Made by a program: the position numbers and the translations under genes
Part shown: positions 34,141 through 43,217 of the stretch, piece after piece
Position numbering within the stretch: the stretch's first letter is position 1
Layout: the number at the start of each line of letters is the position of its first letter
Notes under the pieces: model-generated
The model's input: only the letters and a program-made list of their open reading frames with translations
Told to the model about the DNA's origin: nothing
Databases searched by the model: none
NCBI RefSeq assembly: GCF_030811855.1
Contig: NZ_JAUSRN010000012.1
Span: 62,001 to 126,000 of the forward strand
Direction of reading: 5' to 3'
Origin: Variovorax paradoxus
Lineage (GTDB): Bacteria > Pseudomonadota > Gammaproteobacteria > Burkholderiales > Burkholderiaceae_C
DNA length: 64,000 nt

Positions 34141-34182
34141 CAACTGGCGCCGAGTGCGGATGACAGGCGCGACTGATTCCGT

Positions 34183-35754
34183 CTAGACAGGCACGGTTCT
34201 CGGCAATGCGCACACGCGATTGCGGCCGCCCGCCTTGGCGGCATACAAGGCTTGGTCCGCGGCGCGGATCAACTCCTTGGGCTGCGCCGCGCCGGGCATT
34301 GGCGTGAGCGCGTCAACGCCGGCGCTCAAGGTCACGAAGCCGTCCTCGGCGCCGGCATGAACGATCTGCAGGTCGCGAACGGCGCTGCGGATGCGTTCCG
34401 CCAGGACAATGGCGCCGGCCACGTCGGTGTTGGGAAGCAGCACCGCGAGTTCCTCACCGCCATAGCGCGCGGCCAGGTCCCCCGGACGCCGCCCCGCTAC
34501 GCGTGCGACGGTGCGGCCGATCGTCTGCAGGCACTCGTCGCCGGCGGCGTGGCCGTAGATGTCGTTGTACTGCTTGAAGCAGTCCACATCCATCATGATC
34601 AAGGCGAGCGTGCTTGCATTGCGCATCGCGCGGCCGAACTCGTTGTCGAGCGTCACGTCGAACTGCCGGCGGTTGGCGAGCCCCGTCAGGCCGTCTTCCA
34701 TGGCCAGCGTGTTGAGCGTCTTGTTCAGTGTTTCGAGCGCATCGCGCGCCTGCCGCAGCTCGTCCTCGGTGCGCGCCTGGAGGTCGAACTGCTTGACCAG
34801 CCGCCAGCCGACGAAACCGACCACCAGCGCGAGCAGCAGCACACCGGCCGAATGCCAGATCGTCTCGCGCCACCAGTTGGCCAGGATCTCGTCCTTGGAC
34901 AACGCCGCCGTCACGAACAGCGGATAGTTCTCGAGGCGCCGGAAGCTGTTCAATCGCATCGTGCCGTCCTGCGCCGACCGGATGTACGCCGTGCCGGCCG
35001 CGCCCTGCGCGACGTAGGCGCGATAGAGCTCGGTTTCCCGCATGTCGCGCCCGACCATGTCGGGACTGTAGGGCCGGCGGGTCATCATCGTTCCGTTGTC
35101 GAGCACCAGCCCTACCGCGCCCGCGTCGCCGATGTCCAGGCTGTCGTAGAACTTCATGAAGAAGTCGATGTCGATCGTTGCGAGCGCCACCCCCGCAAAG
35201 CTGCCGTCCGCATGATTGATGCGTCGCGACACCGGCACCAGCAATTCGCCGCTGGTCCGGGCCTTCACCGGAATGCCGATGTGCGGACCGCGATCCTCGT
35301 GCGTGCGATGGAAGATGAAGTATTCCCGGCTCGCATTGTTCAGGTTCTGGGGCGGGATGCGGCGCGAGTTCGCGACCCAATTGCCGTCCTCGTCGTAGAT
35401 GTGGAGGCCATCGAGTTGCGGAAATTCATCGACCTGCGCGGCCAGCACCTTGCGAAGGCGCTCGACCGCGGCCGGCCCGGTGCCGTCGTGCTCGACACGC
35501 TCGACGATGCCCACCAGCGCCGAGTCGGCCGCCTTGAGCGTGTCGTCCGCCTGCTGCGCCATGGCACGCGCGAGGTTCGACGCCGCCACGTTCATCTGCT
35601 TGAGTTGCTCCGTGCGCGACTGCCAGCTGTTCCAGCCGTCTATCGCCAGCAGGCCGAGGCTGACAATGGCCACGAAGGCCATCGTCCGGTAGGTGATGGA
35701 GGGTCGGCGAAACACGGTGCGCTTTGAACTGGATCCTGTAAAGGTCGGTCGCAC
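34183..35754 (-). CDS. Membrane diguanylate cyclase with periplasmic dCache-like sensor
   Basis: 523 residues. Membrane segment 1 (AFVAIVSLGLLAIDGW), a periplasmic PDC/dCache-like sensor (about 50-285; LDGLHIYDEDGNWVANSR, REYFIFHRTHEDRGPHIGIPV), membrane segment 2 (SAGVLLLALVVGFVGW), a short coiled coil and a GGDEF domain. The active loop is RYGGEELAVLLP, and RPGD five residues before it is an inhibitory I-site, so it should make c-di-GMP under product feedback. A GGDEF remnant at 961-1319 also exists in the window. The ligand of the sensor is unknown. Confidence 0.94.
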   Translation of the reverse strand: MRPTFTGSSSKRTVFRRPSITYRTMAFVAIVSLGLLAIDGWNSWQSRTEQLKQMNVAASNLARAMAQQADDTLKAADSALVGIVERVEHDGTGPAAVERLRKVLAAQVDEFPQLDGLHIYDEDGNWVANSRRIPPQNLNNASREYFIFHRTHEDRGPHIGIPVKARTSGELLVPVSRRINHADGSFAGVALATIDIDFFMKFYDSLDIGDAGAVGLVLDNGTMMTRRPYSPDMVGRDMRETELYRAYVAQGAAGTAYIRSAQDGTMRLNSFRRLENYPLFVTAALSKDEILANWWRETIWHSAGVLLLALVVGFVGWRLVKQFDLQARTEDELRQARDALETLNKTLNTLAMEDGLTGLANRRQFDVTLDNEFGRAMRNASTLALIMMDVDCFKQYNDIYGHAAGDECLQTIGRTVARVAGRRPGDLAARYGGEELAVLLPNTDVAGAIVLAERIRSAVRDLQIVHAGAEDGFVTLSAGVDALTPMPGAAQPKELIRAADQALYAAKAGGRNRVCALPRTVPV

Positions 35755-35914
35755 TTTGACACATCGCGGCGCCAGTCAGCTGACCAACGCAGAAAACAAG
35801 CTGCAACCTGCCTGCCAATTTCAGGGTTTGCCCTATTTTTTAGTTATCAGACAAAACTATATTGGTTATCTCACATAACTTCATCAAGCCGGCCCGACCG
35901 GCAAGGAGACACCG

Positions 35915-37684
35915 ATGAGCCGGATCATGTTCTCTTCTTGGCGCCCAAGCTGGGCCCCGTTGGCCGCAGCCTCCCTGCTCGCCGCCTGCGGCGGCGGTGG
36001 TGGAGGTGGCGGCGGCGCGGGCGGTTTCGGGTTTGTTCCAGCGACACTTCCCCCGGGTGGCTCCGCGATGTCTGAGGCACGCCCCGGCACGCTTCAGTCG
36101 TGCGACGACCTCGCCGCCAAGGCGGCGTTCAGCAATACCGTCTACACCAGCGCCACGACTGTCGCGGCCGGCACGCTCGTCGTCGCAGGCGTGAGTACGC
36201 CAACGCCAGAGCACTGCCTGGTGCAGGGCCAGATGAACCAGCGCACCAGCAGCGTGGACGGCAAGACCTACGCCATCGGCTTCGAGATGCGCCTGCCGGT
36301 CAATTGGAATGGCCGGTTCTTCTACCAGGCCAACGGCGGTCTCGACGGCAGCGTGGCGCGCGCAACCGGCGGCATCGGCGGCGGCGCCCCCACGAGCACC
36401 GCGCTGCACCGAGGCTTTGCCGTGATCAGCTCCGACGCGGGACACTCGGGCGCGCAGATTCCGACCTTCGGCATCGACCCGCAGGCGCGCCTGGACTACG
36501 GCTACAACGCCGTTGCGCAACTCACGCCGATGGCCAAGAACCTGATCGCCAAGGCCTACGGTCGCGGGCCCGACCGCTCCTACTTCGGCGGCTGCTCCAA
36601 CGGAGGCCGCCATGCGATGGTGGCCGCGGCGCGGTCCGCGAACCAATACGACGGCATCCTGGCCGGCAACCCCGGATTCAATCTGCCGAAGGCCGCGGTG
36701 GCCCAGCTCTACGGCGTGCAGCAATACGCCAAAGTGACCACCGCCACCACGCCGGCCGGCAAGCCGGACCTGCAGACCGCCTTCACGCCGGCAGAGATGA
36801 CCACGGTGGCCAACGCGGTGCTCGCGCGCTGCGACGCCCTTGACGGCGCGGCGGACGGCATCGTGGCAGACGTGCAAAGCTGCAAGCAGGCTTTCGACCT
36901 GGCCAGCGCCGTGCCCACCTGCGGCGCCGCGCGCACCGGCAGCTGCCTCACGGCCGCGCAGAAAACCGTGCTCGACAACATCTTCTCCGGCGCGCGCAAC
37001 AGCGCGGGCACGCCGCTCTACAGCGGCTTTCCGTACGACGCCGGCATCAAGGGCGCGGACTGGCGCCAATGGGAATTCGCCAACTCGCAGAACCTGGACA
37101 CGGCCGCCGTGGGCTTCGTCTTCAGCACACCGCCGCTGGGCACCAGCCGCCCGCCGGGCATCGACTTTGCGCTGGGCTTCAGCATGGATACCGATGCGCC
37201 GAGCATCTTCGCGAGCACGGCGCTGTACACCGAGTCGGCCATGTCGTTCATGACGCCGCCGAACCCGGCCAACCTGTCGGCGCTTCGCGATCGCGGCAGC
37301 AAGCTCATCGTCTATCACGGCACCAGCGATGCGGTGTTCTCGTCCGACGACACGACGCACTGGTACGAGCAGCTGCGCGCGGCGAACGGCGGCGATGCGT
37401 CCGGCTTTGCGCGCTTCTTCCCGGTGCCCGGCATGAACCATTGCGGCGGCGGCCCGGCCACCGACCAGTTCGACATGCTGGCGCCGCTGGTGGCGTGGGT
37501 GGAACAGGGCAAGGCGCCCGCGGCCGTGACCGCCAACGCACGCGGGCCGGGCGCCAACGTGGTCAACGCCGAAGTGCCGGCCGACTGGTCGCCTGCCCGC
37601 ACGCGGCCGCTGTGCCCCTACCCGCAGACGGCGGTCTACATGGGCGGCAGCATCGAATCGGCCGCCAGCTTCGCCTGCCGATAG
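35915..37684 (+). CDS. Tannase/feruloyl esterase family lipoprotein
   Basis: 589 residues. A lipoprotein signal (AAASLLAACGGGG) is followed by a poly-Gly linker. The alpha/beta hydrolase of the tannase family shows the nucleophile in YFGGCSNGGRHAM, the acidic residue near VYHGTSDAVFSS, and the HC pair in PGMNHCGGG: the CS-D-HC arrangement in which a disulfide joins the cysteines. It should hydrolyse phenolic esters (gallate or ferulate type) at the cell surface or in the periplasm. Downstream on the other strand lies a protocatechuate/gallate lower-pathway module that could use the released acids, a suggestive but unproven link. Confidence 0.9.
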   Translation: MSRIMFSSWRPSWAPLAAASLLAACGGGGGGGGGAGGFGFVPATLPPGGSAMSEARPGTLQSCDDLAAKAAFSNTVYTSATTVAAGTLVVAGVSTPTPEHCLVQGQMNQRTSSVDGKTYAIGFEMRLPVNWNGRFFYQANGGLDGSVARATGGIGGGAPTSTALHRGFAVISSDAGHSGAQIPTFGIDPQARLDYGYNAVAQLTPMAKNLIAKAYGRGPDRSYFGGCSNGGRHAMVAAARSANQYDGILAGNPGFNLPKAAVAQLYGVQQYAKVTTATTPAGKPDLQTAFTPAEMTTVANAVLARCDALDGAADGIVADVQSCKQAFDLASAVPTCGAARTGSCLTAAQKTVLDNIFSGARNSAGTPLYSGFPYDAGIKGADWRQWEFANSQNLDTAAVGFVFSTPPLGTSRPPGIDFALGFSMDTDAPSIFASTALYTESAMSFMTPPNPANLSALRDRGSKLIVYHGTSDAVFSSDDTTHWYEQLRAANGGDASGFARFFPVPGMNHCGGGPATDQFDMLAPLVAWVEQGKAPAAVTANARGPGANVVNAEVPADWSPARTRPLCPYPQTAVYMGGSIESAASFACR

Positions 37685-37726
37685 CCACAGCCTGGTCCCG
37701 CCCAGCCCAGCGCCAGGCGCAGTGCT

Positions 37727-38437
37727 TCAGGCGGGCTCCATGCCGTGGCGGCGCTTGGTGTCGGCGCTCTCCGCCGAGCCCATGAACGCGAGCAGCGCGC
37801 GCACCGCCTCCGGCTGTGCGCCGCCGTCAATACCCAGCGCGGCCGGTATGGCCGGCGCCGCCGAGAAGACGGTCGTGATCTGAACCTCCGGCGGCAACGG
37901 GCCGACCAGCTCGATGCCTTCGATGCCGATCAGCTCGCTCAGTTGCTGGAACCCGAGCTCGGCCTCCCCGCGCGCCAGCAGCGAGCCGACCGGCACGCCT
38001 GGTGGGGCCTGCACCAGGCGGCTGCCAATCTCACCGGCAATGCCCCAGCGCTCGAACAACGCCATCAGCGCGACCCCGCTTGGGCCGGTCGAATAGGCGA
38101 TGCGCGGTGCCGCCCACACAGCGCGGCGCAGCGCCTCTTCGGTGGAAATATCGGGACGGGACGCACCGGCAGGCACCGCCGCCGCCACGCCCGAACGCAC
38201 CAGGTCGATCCTGCCCGCGGCACCGAGCCTGCCGGCTGCCACCAGCTTGTCGATGGCCTCCGAAGCCAGCACCACCACGTCGAACAGCTCGCCCGCCGAC
38301 ACGCGCCGGGCGGCCTCGACACCGCCGATCGCCATGAAAGAAGCGGGCACGCCCGTGTGCTGCGCATACGTGGCCACGAGTTCGTCGAGCAGCCCGCGGG
38401 TCGCCATCGAGCAGAGGCCCTGGATCGGATTCGTCAT
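37727..38437 (-). CDS. ModA-like substrate-binding domain protein without signal peptide
   Basis: 236 residues from ATG 38437 (GAGG upstream); an ATG at 38461 overlapping the previous stop is an alternative. The fold resembles the molybdate-binding protein ModA: GLLDELVATYAQHTGVPASF, RVSAGELFDVVVLASEAIDKLVAAGR, and SELIGIEGIELVGPLPPEVQ. No signal peptide is seen, so it is probably cytoplasmic. Such proteins occur as last genes in aromatic-acid operons beside Bug receptors. Here it follows the Bug gene at once (21 bp). It may sense or bind a pathway acid instead of molybdate. Confidence 0.82.
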   Translation of the reverse strand: MTNPIQGLCSMATRGLLDELVATYAQHTGVPASFMAIGGVEAARRVSAGELFDVVVLASEAIDKLVAAGRLGAAGRIDLVRSGVAAAVPAGASRPDISTEEALRRAVWAAPRIAYSTGPSGVALMALFERWGIAGEIGSRLVQAPPGVPVGSLLARGEAELGFQQLSELIGIEGIELVGPLPPEVQITTVFSAAPAIPAALGIDGGAQPEAVRALLAFMGSAESADTKRRHGMEPA

Positions 38438-38457
38438 TCGTTGCCTCGCTTGCGCGG

Positions 38458-39444
38458 TCAATCGGGCTTGATGTTGGCTTCGCGGATCAGCTTGCCGTAG
38501 CGCGCCGCATCGGTCTTGAGCAGCTTGTCGAATTGCGCCGCCGGTCCGGGCAAGGTGACGCCGCCCGCAGCCGCGAGCTGCTCGCGCACCTCGGGCGAGG
38601 CCAGCGCCTTCTGCACGGCGTCATGCAGCTTGGCCTGCAACGGCTGCGGCAGCCCCGCGGGCGCGACAAAGCCATACCAGACGCTCGATTCGAAACCGGG
38701 GTAGCCCGACTCGGCCACGGTCGGCACGCCCGGCAGCACCACGGCGCGTTCCCCGCTCATCACCGCGAGCACCTTCAGCTTGCCCGACTTGGCGAGCGGC
38801 AGCACCTCCAGCGCATTGACCGCCACCACGTCGACATGACCGCCCAGCACGTCGGTGAGTGCCTGCGCGCCGCCCTTGTAAGGCACGTGCCGCAGCGACA
38901 GGCCGGCCGTGTGCTGGAACAGTTCCATCGCCAGATGCGGCGTGGAGCCGTTGCCCGGCGTGGCGACGGTGACGCCGCCCGGCTTGGCCTTGGCCGCGGC
39001 CACCAGTTCGGGCAGCGACTTGATGGCCGCACCCTCGCGCACAGAGAACACCACCGGCACGCGGCCGGCCGACGCCACCGGCGTCAGGTCGCGCTCGAGG
39101 TCGTAAGGCGCGGGCTCGAAGAGCGAAGGATTCACCGCCAGCGCGTTGGCCGCCAGCAGCAGCGTGTAGCCGTCGGGCGGACTCGCGATGAGCGCCTTCA
39201 CCGCAATGTTGGTTCCCGCACCCGGCTTGTTCTCCACCACCACAGGCTGCCCGAGGATGACCGACATGCGCTGGCCAACCGAGCGTGCAATGGCGTCGAC
39301 CGCGCCACCGGCGCTGTAGCCAACCAGGATCTTGATGGGCCGGGACGGATAGGCCTCGGCGGCACCGACGTCCACGGAGGCGCCGAGCGCCAGCACTCCT
39401 GCAAGGGCGAGCAAGCGGCGGCGAATGAAAGAAGTGGTCATCAT
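38458..39444 (-). CDS. Bug/TctC family periplasmic receptor of the lig-like operon
   Basis: 328 residues from the first of two adjacent ATGs (39444). Twin-Arg-like start FIRRRLLALAGVLALGASV and cleavage near VGAAEA. Family motifs: ILVGYSAGGAVDAIARSVGQRM, VVENKPGAGTNIAVKALIAS, PDGYTLLLAANALAVNPSLF, LRHVPYKGGAQALTDVLGG. Encoded between the RraA-like aldolase and the ModA-like protein, it probably binds a dicarboxylic or aromatic acid intermediate related to the operon. No TctAB genes accompany it. Confidence 0.93.
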   Translation of the reverse strand: MMTTSFIRRRLLALAGVLALGASVDVGAAEAYPSRPIKILVGYSAGGAVDAIARSVGQRMSVILGQPVVVENKPGAGTNIAVKALIASPPDGYTLLLAANALAVNPSLFEPAPYDLERDLTPVASAGRVPVVFSVREGAAIKSLPELVAAAKAKPGGVTVATPGNGSTPHLAMELFQHTAGLSLRHVPYKGGAQALTDVLGGHVDVVAVNALEVLPLAKSGKLKVLAVMSGERAVVLPGVPTVAESGYPGFESSVWYGFVAPAGLPQPLQAKLHDAVQKALASPEVREQLAAAGGVTLPGPAAQFDKLLKTDAARYGKLIREANIKPD

Positions 39445-39518
39445 CGTTTTCGAGATTGCGGGGTTTCTGGTCCCAGGTCTGCGGCGCGGCATTCTTGCCA
39501 GCCACCGGTGTGCTGCGC

Positions 39519-40220
39519 TCAGTCGATGTACCGCAAGCCGGCCTTGGCCAGCGGCTCGCGCATGGCGTACATATCCAGGCCGAGCTCCCCGGCCGCGAAG
39601 CGCTCGCGCTTGGCCGTCTCGTTGGCCTCGCGCGCTTCGGCCGCATCGGCCACCTGCTGCGCGCGCGCCGCGGGCACCACCACCACGCCGTCGATGTCGG
39701 CGACCACCACGTCGCCCGGATATACCAGGGCACCCGCGCACACGACCGGCACGTTCACCGAGCCAGGTGTCGCCTTGATCGTGCCCTTGGCATGGATGGC
39801 GCGGCTGAACACGGGAAAGCCCATGGCGTTGAGGTCGCGCACGTCGCGCACGCCGCCGTCGATCACGAGGCCCTTGCAGCCGCGCGCCTTGAAGGAGGTG
39901 GCGAGCAGGTCGCCGAAGAAGCCGTCGGTGCTGTCGCTGGTGCAGGCCGCAACGACCACGTCGCCGGGCTGGATCTGTTCGGCCGCCACATGCAGCATCC
40001 AGTTGTCGCCAGGCTGCAGCAGCACGGTGACGACGGGTCCGCAGAAGCGCGCATCGGGATGGATGGGACGGATGCGCGGCTGCATCAGGCCAAGCCGGCC
40101 GAGCGCCTCGTGCACGGTGGAAACGCCGAAGCGCGAAAGCTTGACGACGGCGGCGGCGTCCGCGCGCACCACGTTGCGGTGAACGACGCCGAGCTGTTGG
40201 AGAGTGTTGGAAGCAGTCAT
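39519..40220 (-). CDS. RraA-family aldolase, LigK/GalC-like 4-carboxy-4-hydroxy-2-oxoadipate aldolase
   Basis: 233 residues from ATG 40220. The class II aldolase signature is complete: GDLLATSFKARGCKGLVIDGG followed by VRDVRDL, with the Arg-Asp metal/catalytic pair. Its gene starts 5 bp after the LigJ-like gene. In the protocatechuate 4,5-cleavage and gallate pathways LigK/GalC cleaves 4-carboxy-4-hydroxy-2-oxoadipate to pyruvate and oxaloacetate, the step directly after LigJ. RraA itself (an RNase E regulator) is the other family member but the operon argues against it. Earlier ring-cleavage genes are absent from the window. Confidence 0.85.
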   Translation of the reverse strand: MTASNTLQQLGVVHRNVVRADAAAVVKLSRFGVSTVHEALGRLGLMQPRIRPIHPDARFCGPVVTVLLQPGDNWMLHVAAEQIQPGDVVVAACTSDSTDGFFGDLLATSFKARGCKGLVIDGGVRDVRDLNAMGFPVFSRAIHAKGTIKATPGSVNVPVVCAGALVYPGDVVVADIDGVVVVPAARAQQVADAAEAREANETAKRERFAAGELGLDMYAMREPLAKAGLRYID

Positions 40221-40224
40221 GAGA

Positions 40225-41253
40225 TCAGAGTCCCTTGGCGATGAGTGCGCGGTCCAGGCGCGGGTACACGCGGCGTGCATTGGCTTCGAATACCTTGTGC
40301 CGCGCCTGGGCGTCGAGCATGGGTGTCGAATCGATGTAGCGCCGCGTGTCGTCGTAGAAGAAACCTGTCTCCGGATCGATGCCGCGCACCGCGCCGATCA
40401 TTTCGCTTGCGAACAGGATGTTGTCGACGGGGATCACGCGGGTCAGCAAGTCGATGCCCGGCTGGTGGTACACGCAGGTGTCGAAGAAGATGTTGTTCAG
40501 CAGGTGGTCTTTGAGCAGCGGCTTCTTCATCTCCTGCGCCAGCCCGCGAAAGCGTCCCCAGTGGTAGGGCACCGCCCCGCCGCCGTGCGGAATCACGAAG
40601 CGCAGCGTCGGAAAGTCGGTGAACAGGTCCGAGGTGAGGCACTGCATGAACGCGGTGGTGTCGGCATTCAGGTAGTGCGCACCGGTGGTGTGAAAGCAGG
40701 CGTTGCAGCTGGTGCTCACGTGCACCATGGCCGGAATGTCGTGCTCGACCATCTTCTCGTAGAGCGGATACCAGTGGCAGTCCGACAGCGGCGGCGAAGT
40801 CCAGTGCCCGCCCGAAGGATCCGGGTTGAGGTTGATCGCCACGAAACCGTATTCACGCACGCAGCGCTCCAGCTCCGGAATGCAGCTGCGCGGGTCCACG
40901 CCCGGCGATTGCGGCAACATGGCCGCGCCGATGAAGTGATCCGGGAACAGTTCGCTCACGCGAAAGCACAGCTCGTTGCAGATGGCGGCCCAGGTCGACG
41001 AGGTCTCGAAATCGCCGATGTGATGCGCCATGAAGCTCGCGCGCGGGCTGAAGATCGTCAGGTCGCTGCCGCGCTCCTTCATGAGGCGCAGCTGGTTGCC
41101 CTTGATCGACTCGCGCAGCTCGTCGTCGCTGATCTTCAAGTCGGAGGCGCGCGGCTTCAGCGCGGGATCCTTCAGGGCCGCGATCTGCTGGTTGCGCCAG
41201 TTCTCCAGCGCCTTGGGCGCCGTGGTGTAGTGGCCATGGCAGTCGATGATCAT
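40225..41253 (-). CDS. ligJ: 4-oxalomesaconate hydratase, LigJ-like amidohydrolase
   Basis: 342 residues. From memory the sequence closely follows LigJ of the protocatechuate 4,5-cleavage pathway: MIIDCHGHYTTAPKALENWR, GSDLTIFSPRASFMAHHIGD, LPQSPGVDPRSCIPELERC, VAINLNPDPSGGHWTSPPL, FVIPHGGGAVPYHWGRFRGL, and NILFASEMIGAVRGIDP. Metal ligands are the N-terminal HGH and later His residues of the amidohydrolase fold. It hydrates 4-oxalomesaconate to 4-carboxy-4-hydroxy-2-oxoadipate. First gene of a minus-strand operon divergent from a LysR regulator. Gallate-pathway GalB is unrelated in sequence, so the LigJ type is clear. Confidence 0.92.
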   Translation of the reverse strand: MIIDCHGHYTTAPKALENWRNQQIAALKDPALKPRASDLKISDDELRESIKGNQLRLMKERGSDLTIFSPRASFMAHHIGDFETSSTWAAICNELCFRVSELFPDHFIGAAMLPQSPGVDPRSCIPELERCVREYGFVAINLNPDPSGGHWTSPPLSDCHWYPLYEKMVEHDIPAMVHVSTSCNACFHTTGAHYLNADTTAFMQCLTSDLFTDFPTLRFVIPHGGGAVPYHWGRFRGLAQEMKKPLLKDHLLNNIFFDTCVYHQPGIDLLTRVIPVDNILFASEMIGAVRGIDPETGFFYDDTRRYIDSTPMLDAQARHKVFEANARRVYPRLDRALIAKGL

Positions 41254-41374
41254 TGGCAGTTCCGTGGGTGGCTTGGTGGTGCTTGCCGGCGCGAAAGATG
41301 TGGCGCCAGCCCTTGCGGCAAGTGTGATTCGCCGGACTACCGCGTGGGGTGAGTTCGGGTTGACCTACCATCAG

Positions 41375-41390
41375 ACTTTTTTATCGATCA
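41375..41390. promoter_or_regulatory. AT-rich operator candidate between ligJ-like and LysR genes
   Basis: ACTTTTTTATCGATCA lies in the 198 bp divergent intergenic region. The same pattern (ACTTTTTTAAGATCGAT) recurs at 50752-50768 upstream of another LysR-linked, Bug-containing operon. Both are AT-rich islands upstream of minus-strand operons. A shared LysR-type or promoter element is possible. Confidence 0.4.
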
Positions 41391-41451
41391 GGGTTTTCCC
41401 CTGAGATGGCCACTCCCTCCTGCGAGAGAACATTCGCAAAAAGCAAAGCCC

Positions 41452-42744
41452 GTGAACCAGCGAGACAAAGTTATCGAGCGGTCGCGTGCCGGCGCGCTCG
41501 GCATCAACCTGCGGCACCTGCGGGCGTTCTCGGCCGTGGCCGCGGCGGGCAGCATCGCCAGGGCCGCGGACGAGCAGCTGTTCCGCGTCGCCTCGGGCGT
41601 CACGCGCTCCATTTTCGAGCTCGAAGGTGCGCTGGGCCGACCGCTGTTCGACCGCGGCGCGCGCGGCATGGCGCTGAACTCGTACGGCGACCTGGTGCTG
41701 ATGCGCGCGCGGCGCATCGAGCGCGAGTTCGAGGACGCGCGCACGCAGCTCGTGGGACGCGGCGGCATCGGCGCCTCGGCCGACGTGCATTCGCTCTTCG
41801 CCTCGATCCTCAACGGCCGGCGCCTCGCGGTCATTGCGAGCCTGGTGGAGAAGCGCAACATGCCGGTCGTCGCGCGCGAGTTCGGCATCACGCAGCCCGC
41901 CATCAGCCGCGCGCTGAAGGATCTCGAAGGCGGACTCGGCGTTGCGCTGCTCGAGCGCAGGACGCGCGGCCTCGTGCCCACGCCGGCCGGCGAGATCGTG
42001 GCCTTTTACTTCAAGCGCGTGCTCGCGGAGCTGCGCCACATCGGACCCGACATTGCCGCGAGCGAGGGCATGCTGCAAGGCAGCGTGAATGTTGGCGCCC
42101 TGCCGCTCGGGCGCACGCACATCCTGCCGCTGGCCATTGCCTCGCTGCTGGCGCGCCATCCGGGGCTGCACATCGCAACGGTCGAGAGTCCCTACGACGC
42201 ACTGGCGGCGTCGCTGCGAAGCGGCGACATCGACTTCATCCTGGGCGCGCTGCGCAGCGGCGCCGCGGCCGGAGACCTGCAGCAAGAGGCGCTGTTCGAG
42301 GACCGCATTTCGGTGATCGCGCGCAACGGCCATCCGCTGGCGCGCACTGCGCGAATCGGCTTTGATGCCTTGCGCCAGGCCACATGGGCGCTCTCGCGCC
42401 ACGGCACGCCGTCGCGCGAACTGCTCGAGCGTTTTTTCTCCGCCGCGCGGCAAGCGCCTCCGATTCCCGCCGTGGAAACCGGCGACCTGGCGGTGCTGCG
42501 CGGCCTGCTGCTCGAAAGCGACATGCTCACCGCGATCTCGGCCCACCAGCTGCGCTACGAGATCCGAGACGGCAGCCTCGTCGTGCTCGACTTTCCGCTC
42601 GACGAAACGCGGCGCGAGATCGGGCTCACTCAACGCCTTGGCGCATTCCCGTCGCCGGGTGCGCGCGCGCTGATGGAGGAGATCCGAGCGGTGGTCGGCC
42701 GCTCGCCCGATTTCTCCATCGCCAAGCTGAACTCAGTAAACTGA
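41452..42744 (+). CDS. LysR-type regulator with two N-terminal winged-helix domains
   Basis: 430 residues from GTG 41452, about 120 longer than usual for LysR. Two HTH_1-type domains are visible in tandem. The first is LRHLRAFSAVAAAGSIARAA with FELEGALGRPLFDRGARGM (about 20-85). The second is LAVIASLVEKRNMPVVARE, FGITQPAISRALKDLE, then LGVALLERRTRGLVPTPAG (about 122-185). The effector-binding part follows (GSVNVGALPLGRTHILPLA, RSGDIDFILGALR). It probably senses an intermediate of the divergent aromatic-acid operon. The duplicated DNA-binding domain is unusual and may contact extended or paired sites. Confidence 0.9.
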   Translation: MNQRDKVIERSRAGALGINLRHLRAFSAVAAAGSIARAADEQLFRVASGVTRSIFELEGALGRPLFDRGARGMALNSYGDLVLMRARRIEREFEDARTQLVGRGGIGASADVHSLFASILNGRRLAVIASLVEKRNMPVVAREFGITQPAISRALKDLEGGLGVALLERRTRGLVPTPAGEIVAFYFKRVLAELRHIGPDIAASEGMLQGSVNVGALPLGRTHILPLAIASLLARHPGLHIATVESPYDALAASLRSGDIDFILGALRSGAAAGDLQQEALFEDRISVIARNGHPLARTARIGFDALRQATWALSRHGTPSRELLERFFSAARQAPPIPAVETGDLAVLRGLLLESDMLTAISAHQLRYEIRDGSLVVLDFPLDETRREIGLTQRLGAFPSPGARALMEEIRAVVGRSPDFSIAKLNSVN

Positions 42745-42778
42745 ACACCCGCGCGAAGGCTCTGCAGAGGTGCCCATC

Positions 42779-43183
42779 ATGCAAATCGCGATTCCCGAAA
42801 TGACGACGGACGTACTGCAAGCATTTGCCGATGCGTGGAATCGCCACGATGTCGATGCACTCATGTCGTTCATGACAGACGACTGCGTCTTCGAATCGTC
42901 GGCCGGCGCCGATGCCTGCGGCACCCGGTACGTTGGCGTCGAGGCTGTGCGAGCTGGTTTCGCAGAGGTCTGGGCCATCTTTCCCGATGCCCACTGGGGC
43001 AACGCACGCCATTTCGTCCACGGAGACCGGGGCGTATCGGAGTGGACGTTTACCGGAACGCGAACGGACGGAACACGCGTTGAAGTTCACGGCTGCGATC
43101 TGTTCACTTTTCGGGCCGGCAAGATCCTGCTCAAGAACTCCTATCGCAAGAACCGCCTGTCCCCTGCCGCGCCAACGCGTTGA
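42779..43183 (+). CDS. SnoaL/NTF2-like small protein
   Basis: 134 residues from ATG 42779 (AGAGG eight bases upstream); a GTG at 42770 is an alternative. The cone-shaped NTF2-like fold is suggested by VLQAFADAWNRHDVDALMSFMTDDCVFESS, then YVGVEAVRAGFAEVWAIFPDAHW, and VEVHGCDLFTFRAGKI. Such proteins may be isomerases, polyketide cyclases or binding proteins; active-site residues cannot be assigned. It follows the LysR gene after 34 bp and could be co-transcribed with it. Confidence 0.82.
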   Translation: MQIAIPEMTTDVLQAFADAWNRHDVDALMSFMTDDCVFESSAGADACGTRYVGVEAVRAGFAEVWAIFPDAHWGNARHFVHGDRGVSEWTFTGTRTDGTRVEVHGCDLFTFRAGKILLKNSYRKNRLSPAAPTR

Positions 43184-43217
43184 GGTGTGGCCGGCAACTG
43201 CCGGGAGTCAGTTCAAT

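Noticed and set aside
35840..37441. 533-codon antisense open frame opposite the tannase-like gene
   Set aside because: Low-complexity composition without family motifs; the plus-strand esterase has complete catalytic motifs.
39519..40220. RNase E inhibitor RraA
   Set aside because: The fold is shared, but immediate coupling to a LigJ-like gene and the aldolase signature favour a LigK/GalC-type aldolase.
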